Assembly: GCF_001180245.1 (NCBI RefSeq)
Contig: NZ_CVSV01000037.1
Coordinates: 61,994-125,993 of the forward strand
Origin: Prochlorococcus marinus
GTDB taxonomy: Bacteria > Cyanobacteriota > Cyanobacteriia > PCC-6307 > Cyanobiaceae
Length of the DNA stretch: 64,000 bases
Direction of reading: 5' to 3'
The translations under genes were made by a program, and so were the position numbers. A model generated the notes under the pieces. That model made no database searches. It was not told where the DNA came from and saw nothing but the letters and a program-made list of their open reading frames with translations. Each line of letters opens with the position of its first letter. Within the stretch, counting starts at the first letter, position 1. Positions 40,248-50,287 of this stretch are shown piece after piece.

Positions 40248-41365
40248 AACATACTATAAATAAAAATTACACACAAAAAAATACTAAATTATCTATTATC
40301 TATACTCATTCTCCACATTATAGATTTCCAGTATTTAAAACTTTACTCAAGCAATTTGGAGATAATATAACTTTTTTTTATGATAAGAATGGTATAGACT
40401 CTACTATTAAATCATCAGATTACTTAAATAATTCAATTGACATAAAATCGGTTGTTTTTAAAAGATTTATTTTCCAACCAGGATTTCTAAAATATTCCCT
40501 TTTTTCAGACTCATATATATATATATTTCTTGGTAATCCTTATATTTTGTCCACAATACTATATTCAATAATTTTAAGAGTTAGAAGAAAGAAAATAATT
40601 TTTTGGACTCATGGTTGGATTAAAAAAGAAAACCGATTCAAGTTATTTTTAAGAAATAATTTTTACAGGTTGGCAGATTATCTTTTACTGTATGATGAAA
40701 GATCAAAAGAAATTGGTAAAAGTTATAATTTTGATCCCAAGAAATTGATTGTGTTTTATAATTCTTTGGATTACCAAAATCAGAAATCTATATATTTAAA
40801 ACTTGAAAAAATTAAAAGAAAAAAGGTAAAAACACCTTATTTCTTAATCATATCAAGACTAGTAAAGGAAACTAAAATAGATCAAGCCATTAGGGCATTA
40901 AATCTTCTATTAAAAAATAATAATAAAATCAAAGCAAAATTAATTATTATTGGTAATGGAAATGAATTTGATTATCTAAATTCTCTTGTTAAAAAATTAA
41001 ATATAGATGTTGTTTTTAAGAACGCAATTTATAATGAAGAAGTTTTAGCTAATTATATTTACAATTCAATTTCAATTATTTCGCCTGGGAAGATAGGTCT
41101 ATTAGCTCTTCATGCATTAGTTTATGACAAATCTGTAATTACCCATTCGGACTACAATTATCAGATGCCTGAATTTGAGGCTTTACTTAAGACAAAAAAA
41201 TGCTATTTATTTAAAAGGAACGATATTGAATCATGTTCTAAAGCAATGCTTCGATCCATAAAACAGCCAAAAAAATTTAAATATAATCGGAAAATTTTTG
41301 AGAAAAAATATTCCCCTGAAGCACAATCTAATATTCTTAAAAACTTAATAAACCAAATAAAATGA
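40244..41365 (+). CDS. Glycosyltransferase family 4 (divergent)
   Basis: The 373-residue GT-B protein has an acceptor domain beginning LSIIYTHSPHYRFPVFKTLL. The donor domain shows PYFLIISRLVKETKIDQAIR, LIIIGNGNEFDYL and SISIISPGKIGLLALHALVY. The E-x7-E motif is modified to an SPGKIGL...H arrangement, so the donor may be unusual. Both ends overlap neighbouring genes by 4 nt, indicating tight translational coupling. Confidence 0.78.
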   Translation: MKHTINKNYTQKNTKLSIIYTHSPHYRFPVFKTLLKQFGDNITFFYDKNGIDSTIKSSDYLNNSIDIKSVVFKRFIFQPGFLKYSLFSDSYIYIFLGNPYILSTILYSIILRVRRKKIIFWTHGWIKKENRFKLFLRNNFYRLADYLLLYDERSKEIGKSYNFDPKKLIVFYNSLDYQNQKSIYLKLEKIKRKKVKTPYFLIISRLVKETKIDQAIRALNLLLKNNNKIKAKLIIIGNGNEFDYLNSLVKKLNIDVVFKNAIYNEEVLANYIYNSISIISPGKIGLLALHALVYDKSVITHSDYNYQMPEFEALLKTKKCYLFKRNDIESCSKAMLRSIKQPKKFKYNRKIFEKKYSPEAQSNILKNLINQIK

Positions 41366-41895
41366 TATTTAAAAAGTTAAAAACCTTAAGACGTAAAATT
41401 CGTTGTAAGTTTAATTTATCAATAATGAGACTTAATAAGGTACATCCAACAAGTTTAATTTCATTATCTAAAAAAATTTCTAGAAACTTAGAAATGGGCC
41501 CATATGGCTATATTGGTCCAAATGCAGAAATTCTTCAAAATGTTGTAATGGGAAAATATGTGATGATAGGGGCACATTTTATTGTGGCAGGAAATGATCA
41601 TAATTATCAAAAACCAGGTATTCCAATCATCTTTTCAGGCAGACCAATACCAAAAGACACAATAATAGAGGATGATGTCTGGATAGGAACAAGAGTAACT
41701 ATTAAGAGTGGCATAAGAATTTCCAGAGGCGCAGTAATAGCAGCAGGTTCTGTGGTCGTTAAAGACGTAAATCCTTATGAGGTAATAGGAGGAATCCCTG
41801 CTTTAAAAATAAAAGATAGGTTTACTTATGAACATAAAATTATCCATGATAAAATGTTAAAAAAAGAACCTTTTGAGTCTTTATATTGCGATTAA
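41362..41895 (+). CDS. Hexapeptide-repeat acetyltransferase
   Basis: The 177-residue protein has left-handed beta-helix repeats (GPYGYIGPNAEILQNVVMGK, VMIGAHFIVAG) and the catalytic-loop/CoA region DVWIGTRVTIKSGIRISRGA followed by VVVKDVNPYEVIGGIPALK. Enzymes of the CysE/LacA/NodL family O- or N-acetylate sugars. It likely modifies a sugar of the repeat unit. Its start overlaps the upstream stop (ATGA). Confidence 0.88.
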   Translation: MIFKKLKTLRRKIRCKFNLSIMRLNKVHPTSLISLSKKISRNLEMGPYGYIGPNAEILQNVVMGKYVMIGAHFIVAGNDHNYQKPGIPIIFSGRPIPKDTIIEDDVWIGTRVTIKSGIRISRGAVIAAGSVVVKDVNPYEVIGGIPALKIKDRFTYEHKIIHDKMLKKEPFESLYCD

Positions 41896-41944
41896 CGGAA
41901 TCTATAAAATTTAAAAAATTAATTTAAAATTCTCAACAATAATT

Positions 41945-42490
41945 ATGGATTTTCAATACGAAAAAATAACGATAAAAGATAAATTAAGAAGACTTTTTTG
42001 GAATATTATTTGGTCTACACTTTTTAGGACATCACCTACTCCTTTTCATTCTTGGAGGATTTTTTTGTTACGTTTATTTAAAGCTAAAATTGGCCGAAAA
42101 TGTTTTATTTATCCTTCAGTAGAAATTTGGGCACCTTGGAATTTAACTATGGATGATTATGCATGTTTGGGCAATAAAGTCATTTGCTATAACGTTAGTC
42201 AGATCAAAATTGGTAAATTTTCAACAATTAGTCAATATTCATATTTATGTACAGCTACTCATGATATTAACGATAATTCATTAAAAAATAATCATCTAAT
42301 GAAAACGATCTCTGCTCCTATTAAAGTTGGAATGAATGTTTGGATATGTGCAGATGTTTTTATTGGGCCCGGTGTTAATGTCGGTAAAGGTTCTGTAGTT
42401 TATGCAAGAAGTACCGTAATAAAAAATATTAAAAAATGGTCTGTTTATGCAGGAAGTCCAGCTAAATTCATAAAAAAACGTAGCCTATAA
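41945..42490 (+). CDS. WcaF-like acetyltransferase
   Basis: The 181-residue hexapeptide-repeat protein begins with the segment TPFHSWRIFLLRLFKAKIGR, then PSVEIWAPWNLTMDDYACLG, ATHDI and GVNVGKGSVVYARSTVIKNI. This matches putative colanic acid WcaF/WbbJ-type O-acetyltransferases. It lies 49 nt after the first acetyltransferase, so the glycan may carry two different acetylations. Confidence 0.88.
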   Translation: MDFQYEKITIKDKLRRLFWNIIWSTLFRTSPTPFHSWRIFLLRLFKAKIGRKCFIYPSVEIWAPWNLTMDDYACLGNKVICYNVSQIKIGKFSTISQYSYLCTATHDINDNSLKNNHLMKTISAPIKVGMNVWICADVFIGPGVNVGKGSVVYARSTVIKNIKKWSVYAGSPAKFIKKRSL

Positions 42491-42601
42491 ATTTATTAAA
42501 CTTAAATTTAAGAGTTATTTTTTCTAAATAATTTTTTATCTGAAGATTAATGTACCCATTTGATGTAAATTATAAGTATGAATCTCAAAATTTTTAAATA
42601 A

Positions 42602-44294
42602 ATGATAGATGCAGATAATAATTCTTTAAATCCATCTGACTTTGAGGAAATTGATTTTTCAAAACTCATAAATTTATTGCTTCGAAACAAAAAAACAATA
42701 TTTCTTGTAACCATATCTACATTTGCACTTAGCATTTTTTACCTAATTTGGAAAAAGCCAGTTTGGGAAGGTCAATTTCAAATAGTAATTGCAGAAAAAA
42801 AACAACCTTTCAACCAATAATTTAAAAAATAAGTTTTTGCAGGGACAAGCTGAAATAATAAAAAATACTTTCAATAACAGAACTGATTTAAAAACTCAAT
42901 TACAGATCCTTAAGAGCCCCTCACTGCTTATGCCGGTTTTTAATTTTGTAAAAGATGAAAAAATTAAACTTAATCCAAAAAATAGAAGTATGAAATATAC
43001 TTCATGGATTAACAGTCTTGATATTAATCTCCAAAAGAAAACATCTGTAGTTAATATTTCATACAAAGATACCGATAAAAATCTTATTCTTCCCGTAATA
43101 AATTTGTTATCTTCAAATTTTCAAAATTATTCAACGAAAGAACAAAGAAATAATATTGATAAATCAATAACTTATCTAAACCAGCAAATAAAACTTGCTA
43201 AAGATAGAACATTTAGCGCTAATCAAGAACTTGCTCTTTTTTCAAAAAAATATGGCATTAGACTTGAAGAAATAACTTCTGAAAAAAAAGAGGATAATAT
43301 GATCTCGGGTCAGTACTATAAAAGTAATCTAGAAAAGCAACAAATAGAAGCTTTAAACAATATAAAGGCCATTGAGTTCACCTTGTCACAAGTAAAAAAT
43401 CAAGAAATAAATGTTGCAAATGTAGCGGAATTTGAAGAAGTAGCTGAAGAGTTATTGGATGAATTGAAGGCAATTAATATAAGATTAGTTAATTTGCGCA
43501 TTAACTTTAGAGAAAATGATGATGTTGTTTTAAGAGCTATTACCAAAAAAAACCTAATTAAATCATCACTAAAAAACAGATTAATTACGCATCTCCAAAA
43601 TAGATTAGAAGCAAATCAAAATATATTAGAAGAATCAAATAGGCCTCAAGAAGTATTATCTAAATTTGACGAGTTAGTGAGAAAAGCGTTTAGAGAAGAG
43701 CAAGCTATTAATCAGCTTGAGAGTCAAAGATTAATTGCTTTACTTGAAAAAGCTCGCAGTCAAAACCCTTGGGAATTAATTACAAAACCAACTCTTATTG
43801 ATGAAATAGTTTCTCCAAAGAAAAGCAAAATAATACTATTAGGATTAATTTTTGGTTTATTGTTAGGAACTCTATTATCGATAATCTTAGAAAACAAAAA
43901 TAAAATAATTTATGACATAGAAACTTTTAAAATAGCATTAAACAAGAAATTAATTTGTATTTTTGATAATTCAAAAAAAGAAGAGTGGAATAATTTGATA
44001 AGATTAATTTTTCTAGGACAATTTGGAAATAATTTAAACAATAAATCAATCGCTCTTATCCCCATAACTGATGATTATCCAGATTTTATAAATGAATTCA
44101 AGAATATATTTTCTGAAATAAAAGATAAACAAGATATTAAATTAACTACCGATTTAATTGAAGCTAGCTCATTTGACATCCAAATAATACTTACTTATCC
44201 TAATTTTTGTTCTAAAGAAGAATTTAATAAATTAAAAGTTAAGTTAGATTTACAAGGAAATGCTACTTTCGGTTGGATATATTTTTCTGTCTAA
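42602..44294 (+). pseudogene. Wzz-like chain-length determinant, frame interrupted at A8
   Basis: Two phases together encode a Wzz/PCP-type protein that would set polymer length. Frame one (42602-42820, 72 codons) holds the N-terminal part and TM1 (TIFLVTISTFALSIFYLIW). Frame two (usable TTG at 42789, to 44294) holds the coiled-coil periplasmic domain and TM2 (IILLGLIFGLLLGTLLSIIL near its residue 355). The shift sits at eight A (42795-42802). With seven A the join reads IVIAEKNNLSTNNLKNK. The C-terminal 130 residues show no intact kinase P-loop. As written the full protein is made only by slippage. Confidence 0.8.
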
Positions 44295-44351
44295 TTATAT
44301 TTTCTAGATACTAATTATTTAATAGGATTAGTTATTAAAAATATAGTTAAT

Positions 44352-45197
44352 TTAATCATTTTTTTTTAGTATTTCATATACTTTCATATCTACTATAAAT
44401 CTATACCAAAAAGCTTGTAAAAAATGAAATCCTAGACCTCTTATCCCATCAAGAAAACCAAAAAATAAAATATATCTTATAAGAAAATATATTAAACTTC
44501 TAAGAAAAATTGGAGAATTATTAAAAAATTTATCCTTTACTATTCTTCTACATCTACTCTTAAAAGACATCTTGAATTTTTCATCAAAATAACTTTTGTT
44601 TTTTCTAGAATTAAATAACTGCAAAGCCTCCAAAGAAGAGTATTTATTATGCTTTGAAATCCATGAGGAAAGACTTATTAGGCTATCATCTAACAATTCT
44701 TCTTTAAGATAATGAATTTTACCAGAAACGACTATATGTTCATCGATTAGTCCCTCACATTTTGAATACTTTGGACGCGCGATTCTAACCAAATGGCAAG
44801 GGAAAACGCCTCCGTACCTAATTTTTTGTCTTAAGAAAGTTATTCTTCTAGGAATTGAAATACCAGAAAAAGTATTGTCTAACTTTTTTATCATACTTTT
44901 AATCTCTTGCACTAGTTCATTGCTGACAATTTCATCAGCATCTACCCTAAATATCCATTCAAATTTATTTTGCAAATATTTATTTATAAAATTATATTGA
45001 TTAGCATAACCATCCCATTCTCTTTTGATAACATTTGCGCCTTTGGATTCAGCAATACAAACAGTATTATCTTCAGATAAAGAATCTACTACATAAATAT
45101 TATTAGTTAATTTCAGACAATAATCTAAACATCTAGCAATATGAAGTTCCTCGTTTTTTGTGAGAATAACTATTGCAATCTTCTCTATATTGTTCAT
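44352..45197 (-). CDS. Glycosyltransferase family 2 (WaaE/KdtX-like)
   Basis: The 281-residue GT-A protein has IAIVILTKNEELHIARCLDY, YVVDSLSEDNTVCIAESKGA, the KREWDGYANQYNFI segment and FRVDADEIVSNELVQEIKSM (DxD, about 103-107). A hydrophobic C-terminal region ends GFLDGIRGLGFHFLQAFWYR. The pattern is that of WaaE-type LPS-core glucosyltransferases. It is the last gene of a minus-strand run that includes FkbM, GMC and aldo/keto reductase genes. Confidence 0.87.
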   Translation of the reverse strand: MNNIEKIAIVILTKNEELHIARCLDYCLKLTNNIYVVDSLSEDNTVCIAESKGANVIKREWDGYANQYNFINKYLQNKFEWIFRVDADEIVSNELVQEIKSMIKKLDNTFSGISIPRRITFLRQKIRYGGVFPCHLVRIARPKYSKCEGLIDEHIVVSGKIHYLKEELLDDSLISLSSWISKHNKYSSLEALQLFNSRKNKSYFDEKFKMSFKSRCRRIVKDKFFNNSPIFLRSLIYFLIRYILFFGFLDGIRGLGFHFLQAFWYRFIVDMKVYEILKKND

Positions 45198-45302
45198 GAA
45201 TCAAGTTAAATCATATCTTAATATAACCTTCAAAAATCGGATAAAGCTACTAACACATATAAGTAAAACTTTTAAAAATATAAAAAATTAATATTTATAT
45301 AG

Positions 45303-46010
45303 CTACGACCTATAAGCATGTAAATGACTAAAGTCGCTATATTCAACCTTCAATCCACTATTTTCTAAAATTTTTTTTATTTCCTTTGCAGCGAATGGCA
45401 TGCCTCTTTGATTCAAAAGTGCAAAATGTATTTCAACAAATACATGCTTTAAATTATTATTCTTTAAAGTTCTCTTAGCTCCTCTAAGTACGTTAAGCTC
45501 AAAACCTTCAACATCAATTTTTATAAAATTTGGAACTTTATATTTTTCTACAAGAGAATCAATTGTATCAATTTTCTTTTCTTTACAATTTTTTGAATCA
45601 CTTTGATTCTTGATAATTATTTTATTAGTTGGCGAACTTGAATTACTTGCACTCTCATCAAAAAGAACTTTTCCTGAAAAATCACCAACTGCTGTTTCTA
45701 CAACTGTAATCCATGGAAATTTTTTTTTCAATAATTTTATTATATTTGCTGATTTAGAAGTAGGTTCAAACGCATAGATGTGACCTTCAGATCCAACTTT
45801 TTCAGCAAACTTTTCTGTATAAAAACCAACATTTGCACCAATATCAAAAACTGTCAATCCCTCTGAGAGAGATTTCTGCATAGCAAGATCAAATTTCTCC
45901 TCATATTTTCCTGAATAAAAGTTAAATAAATTTGTTTTTCTTATTATGTACAAAAATCCAAATTTCCTAAACAAATTTCTTAAAAAAATAGCAAAATAAC
46001 TAGAAAACAT
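45303..46010 (-). CDS. FkbM-family methyltransferase
   Basis: The 235-residue SAM-dependent methyltransferase has motif I FDIGANVGFYTEKFAEKVG (about 55-73), YAFEPTS, and the family's signature VPNFIKIDVEGFELNVLRGA (about 164-183). FkbM proteins commonly O-methylate sugars in surface glycans. The N-terminal 25 residues are basic and hydrophobic. It precedes the GT2 gene on the same strand. Confidence 0.9.
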   Translation of the reverse strand: MFSSYFAIFLRNLFRKFGFLYIIRKTNLFNFYSGKYEEKFDLAMQKSLSEGLTVFDIGANVGFYTEKFAEKVGSEGHIYAFEPTSKSANIIKLLKKKFPWITVVETAVGDFSGKVLFDESASNSSSPTNKIIIKNQSDSKNCKEKKIDTIDSLVEKYKVPNFIKIDVEGFELNVLRGAKRTLKNNNLKHVFVEIHFALLNQRGMPFAAKEIKKILENSGLKVEYSDFSHLHAYRS

Positions 46011-46152
46011 ATTTATTAATAATGTCCTTTCAAATAATAATATTTCAATAAAGTATAGTTTATATTAAACAATTCACAATTATAAATTTTTTTAATTTGT
46101 AATTATTTTTTCTAAGATAAAAAATTTTATAAAAAAACGAAATGATTTATTT

Positions 46153-47644
46153 TTAAAGTCTATTTTTATACATTGAATCTATAAAATTATCGATCAACAT
46201 CAAAAGTGAATACGTAGGATTAGCCGTTCCAGCTGAGGGCAAAGATGCAGTTGAAAATACATATAAATTATTTGATGAAGCTAACTTTAAGTCTGGATAA
46301 TCAATTAAACAATTTTTTAAACAATATAAGCTTCCAGAAGGATGGTATACATCAAATGGATTCCAATAATCCCTAGATAAAAGCTCAAAGTCTACTATTG
46401 GTTTAAGTCCTAAGGCTAGTAGAAGCTTTTCTCCAAAAAAAACTGCAGAAGATTGAATTTCTTTTACCTCATCTTTGTTTAATCCCCATTTGATAAATCT
46501 CTTTCCTAACAAATGATCAAATTCTAAAAATCTATCTTTTGAAAAAGGACTTTCAAAATCATATGATAAGAATAAATCAGAATCTTCAGGGATAAAAAGT
46601 TTTTTATCTATAAACCTTTGTTTAGAATAATCAAGCAAACCGGATATTGAATTTATAGGATCAATATTTTTCATATTAGGCAGTCTTCTTTGCTGTATTG
46701 AATAACCTAATTCTCTAAGACTTTTAAAACTCTTACTGGTTTGAGTATCAGCTGTAAAATGGAAGAAAGATCGAGTTGGAGATTCCTTAAAGATATACCT
46801 ATTTCCATAAATAAGTCCCTCTTCAATTGATTTATTAGCTTTATCGCCAAGCTTAATTCTCCCAGTAGGTAAAATCTTATAAACTGGGGTAGATAAGTGA
46901 TCGTTAAATAAGAGCTTAGTAAAATTATCTTCAGGTTTTTTTTAAATTATTTTTATTTTCATGCATTAATTTAGATATTATGAAGCTTGATTCCAAAGCT
47001 CCTGCACAAAGAAAAAACTTTGCGGCTTCAATAGATATATATTCATTATTTACTAAATCTAAACAAACAGCCTCTTTGATAGAAAACTCTTCCATATTAT
47101 TTATATGGCTAATCTTGAAGTGATCTAACTTATGTGAGGTTAAAATTTTAAAATCCTTTTGTATTTTTTTGGAAGAAAAATCCTTTCTTTCAAATGGAAT
47201 AAAAACATTAGATACTTCATAATAACCATCTTTATTAAAAACATTTTTAAACCAAGTTGAAATAATTTCTTTTTTTGGTTCTTTACCAAGTAAATTCTTC
47301 AAAAGAGAAATATGATCAAAACCATCGAAAACATTACGAATCAGATCATAGCCATTTTTAAATTCATCCTTTTTATCGAAGTCGTATCTTGTAAATGGCA
47401 ATAAAGAGCCTCCCCAAAGATAAGATGTTCCTCCCATTCCAAAAGATCTTCCTTCTTTGGAACCCTTATATTCATCTATTCCAATTTGTTCAAACTCTAA
47501 CTTAAATTGAGAATCATTTTTATGAACATTACCACCTATTTCAATACAAATTACTTTAAGTCCAGAACCAGACAATTTATTTAGAGTATATAAGCCTGCC
47601 AAACCTGCCCCAATGATACAGATATCGTAAATTTCATTTTTCAT
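46153..47644 (-). pseudogene. GMC-type FAD oxidoreductase, frame interrupted at A8
   Basis: The first phase (47644 down to 46931, 237 codons) carries the FAD-binding site ICIIGAGLAGLYTLNKLSGS and FGMGGTSYLWGGS. The second phase, open from about 46944 through 46153, reads ...KPEDNFTKLLFNDHLSTPVY and ends with the GMC C-terminal signature (VYHPSGSLYC..., AGTANPTYSLLMLIDNFID). The shift lies at eight T on the plus strand (46936-46943), meaning eight A in the coding strand. Seven A restores about 497 residues. Such enzymes oxidise alcohols and may modify a sugar. Its ATG overlaps the upstream aldo/keto reductase stop. Confidence 0.8.
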
Positions 47645-48442
47645 ATTTGGATTATCTCAGTTGCCTCTTTTACCCTTTGCCTAAGAGGCTTGGGACTAGT
47701 AGAAGAAATAAGCAATGATAAGTTTGGTATTAATTCAAGTTTATTGAATAATCTATAAAGCTTTTTCTTTAAATCAAAATTATTTACATATTGAATACCA
47801 TATAAATTTAAACCCTTTAAATTCTCTAAACAAATAATTATATCTTTATCTTTACTTTTCATTAAATTAATGGCACTTGTTTGAATATAGTCTATCTTTT
47901 TTGAACAAATAAATTTTTGATATAGAAAAACATTCTCGCCAGCAAGACCTGCTTTCCTAAAAAAATTTTTCTTTTTATATTTATCAATTATATCAAGCAT
48001 ATTAATTATTAAAAGCTCGTCAAATTTATTTTCCAATATTGGAGGCTCATGAATAAAAAAGGTATCTATTAAAGCTATAGATTTAAATACCGAATAACTA
48101 TTTTCTAAACACTTAGAAAATTTCTTTAAATTTCTTTGTGTTTCAAATTTTTTTCCTGCCAATTTAAAAAATAAATATCTCAGCCAATATTCAAATAAAG
48201 AATCCTTAAAAAAACAAATCTATTGTATTTATACCTGCCTTTGTATTGATTTTTACATTTTCAAGCTCAATTACCCTACTCAATCTTCTTTGAGTTGTTC
48301 TTCCTCCATAGAGGGGAGCTACATCAAATTTTTTTATTCCTAAATCTATGCTTTCTTTTATTACTGCCTCAAACCTTTCATTGTTCCAAATATGATGTAA
48401 CCTTGCAGTACCTAAAATTAATGAATTATTTAAATTTGACAT
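47641..48442 (-). pseudogene. Aldo/keto reductase, frame interrupted at T7
   Basis: The N-terminal phase (48442-48206) encodes SLILGTARLHHIW and the catalytic FDVAPLYGG. The C-terminal phase (48162 and upstream, to 47641) encodes ALIDTFFIHEPPI, FFRKAGLAGENVFLYQKFIC and IPNLSLLISSTSPKPLRQRV. They join at a T7 tract of the coding strand (plus-strand A7, 48208-48214). With six T the join reads INTIDLFFKDSLFEYWLR. The restored protein would have about 266 residues. It probably acted with the coupled GMC oxidoreductase on a sugar or small carbonyl compound. Confidence 0.78.
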
Positions 48443-48570
48443 TTACCTTTATTTTTAAAAAGATTTATAAGATAATTTTATCTTTTAGAATGATTTAACT
48501 TAAATGTGTTTCAATTTCGGAAATATTTCAATCACTCCAAGCTAAGATATTATGAGAAATTAATTCTACA

Positions 48571-49377
48571 TTGGCTACAAAACCTACTTTATTAATTATA
48601 GTCCCAACGTTAAATTCTTATAAAGTTCTTCCAAGATTAATAAAATCTCTAAAAATTCAAAGTTATAAGGATTGGGAATTATTATTAGTTGATGGAAATT
48701 CCTCAAAAATACATGAAGAGTGGATTATTGATTGTTGCAGAAAAGATTTAAGAATTAATTACATTAAACAAGAAGATAAATATAAGGGTATATATGGTGC
48801 AATGAATCAGGGAACAACTTATGCAAGAGAATCTGATTGGATTTTTTTTTGGGGCTCAGATGATTGGGCTTGCTCCGAAAAAACTTTTTTTAACGTAATG
48901 AATATTTTTAATAAATATAAAAAAAATAATTATAAAAATCTTCCACATTTAATAATTGGCAGAGGGATATACATTGACTCAATCAATGGAAAAGAGAAAA
49001 GATTATCCAAATTTGATGAATCAAAAAAGTTTATTAAAAGATCCCGATATTTAAGGAAAATATTTTTTGGAGAAACCCCTCCTCACCAAGGGACTTTAAT
49101 TGGTCCCCGGGCAAGATTAGAGACGCCATTGTTTAATGATAAATTTCTTTTAACTGCTGATCTTTATTTCATGCTTAATTTATCGAAATTAAAAGATTTA
49201 AAAGTAGAAATTATTAAGGAAGATATTGTGTACATTGAAGATGCTGGAGTAAGTGCAAGATTTATGAAATTAAGAATTATTGAAGTTATAAAAACTTATT
49301 TTATATTTTTTAAATTTTTCTTTTTTATTCCTTTTTTTGCTAGATATATAAGAAGGATAATTAGTAAAAAAATTTAA
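48571..49377 (+). CDS. Glycosyltransferase family 2 (WcaA-like)
   Basis: The 268-residue protein starts at TTG and has a clear GT-A nucleotide-sugar domain: TLLIIVPTLNSYKVLPRLIK, LLLVDGNSS, KGIYGAMNQGTTYARESDWI and FFWGSDDWACSEKTF (DDxW, about 92-95). A C-terminal hydrophobic helix (about 237-258) likely anchors it to the membrane. It leads the three-gene set ending with a WecA-like priming enzyme, so it may add the second sugar of that glycan. Confidence 0.87.
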   Translation: MATKPTLLIIVPTLNSYKVLPRLIKSLKIQSYKDWELLLVDGNSSKIHEEWIIDCCRKDLRINYIKQEDKYKGIYGAMNQGTTYARESDWIFFWGSDDWACSEKTFFNVMNIFNKYKKNNYKNLPHLIIGRGIYIDSINGKEKRLSKFDESKKFIKRSRYLRKIFFGETPPHQGTLIGPRARLETPLFNDKFLLTADLYFMLNLSKLKDLKVEIIKEDIVYIEDAGVSARFMKLRIIEVIKTYFIFFKFFFFIPFFARYIRRIISKKI

Positions 49378-49381
49378 TAAA

Positions 49382-50278
49382 ATGAATGTTCATATATTTG
49401 GTTCAAGCTCTCTTGTAGGTTTATCATACTCTAATCTTTTAGATAAATCTGGTATTTATTCAAATATTTTTAAATATTCTTCATCCAAAGAAAGTAAAAT
49501 TTATTGCGATCTTCGAGATAAAAATACTTATAAATTTTTAGAAAAAGACTGCCCTTCTTTGATAATTAGCTTCGCTCCAATATGGCTTTTTTCTAAATAT
49601 ATAAATGAATTATTTTATAAAAATTGCGATATTTTTTCAAAGGTAAAAGGATTTATAATTTGCTCCTCTTCATCATCACTAACCAAGAGATTCTCAGCTA
49701 ATGAGTTTGATAAAAATTTATCAAAAAAATTATCAGGTGCAGAAGAAAGCATAATTGAATTAACAAATAATATAGATAAAAGATGTATTATTATCCAACC
49801 ATCATTGATTTATGGAAATATATCCAAAAAGAAAGATAAAAATATTTCCAAAATTATACAACTTATTAAATTTTTGCCTTTAATAATTCTTCCAAAAGAT
49901 ACTGGATTAAGACAACCAATACATATCAATCAATTAGCAAGTGTTTTCCTTCATTATTCAGAAGAAATATCTAATAGTAGGAATGTTGGTAAATTTCATT
50001 CTACTAAAAAACTTGTTGGAGGAAATGAAGAAATTTCATATTATCAAATGATAAAAATGGTTATGGCGAATCTAAAAGGAAAAAATATAACCGTGAATTG
50101 TAAATTAATTACTATTCCAAATAGATTATTTTTGTTTTTATTTTCTCCTTTAATAATCTTTTCACCAAAGTGGTTTAGTGCAATTGAAAGAATATCAGCT
50201 GATTTATCAAACTTCGAAAAAGTTAATAAGATTATAAAAGGAGAAATTAAATCTTTCCCAGTAGAACCATTTGGATAA
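49382..50278 (+). CDS. NAD-dependent epimerase/reductase-like (WbpV-like)
   Basis: The 298-residue SDR-like protein has a glycine-rich start (VHIFGSSSLVGLSYSNLL), FIICSSSSSLTKRFS, IIQPSLIYGN and RQPIHINQLASVFLHYSE. In other bacteria an enzyme of this kind (WbpV/WbpK) precedes the WecA/WbpL transferase and reduces the 4-keto sugar made by WbpM to QuiNAc or FucNAc. That matches the order here. I do not see the canonical Tyr-x3-Lys pair, so activity is uncertain. Confidence 0.72.
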   Translation: MNVHIFGSSSLVGLSYSNLLDKSGIYSNIFKYSSSKESKIYCDLRDKNTYKFLEKDCPSLIISFAPIWLFSKYINELFYKNCDIFSKVKGFIICSSSSSLTKRFSANEFDKNLSKKLSGAEESIIELTNNIDKRCIIIQPSLIYGNISKKKDKNISKIIQLIKFLPLIILPKDTGLRQPIHINQLASVFLHYSEEISNSRNVGKFHSTKKLVGGNEEISYYQMIKMVMANLKGKNITVNCKLITIPNRLFLFLFSPLIIFSPKWFSAIERISADLSNFEKVNKIIKGEIKSFPVEPFG

Positions 50279-50287
50279 TTACGCAAA

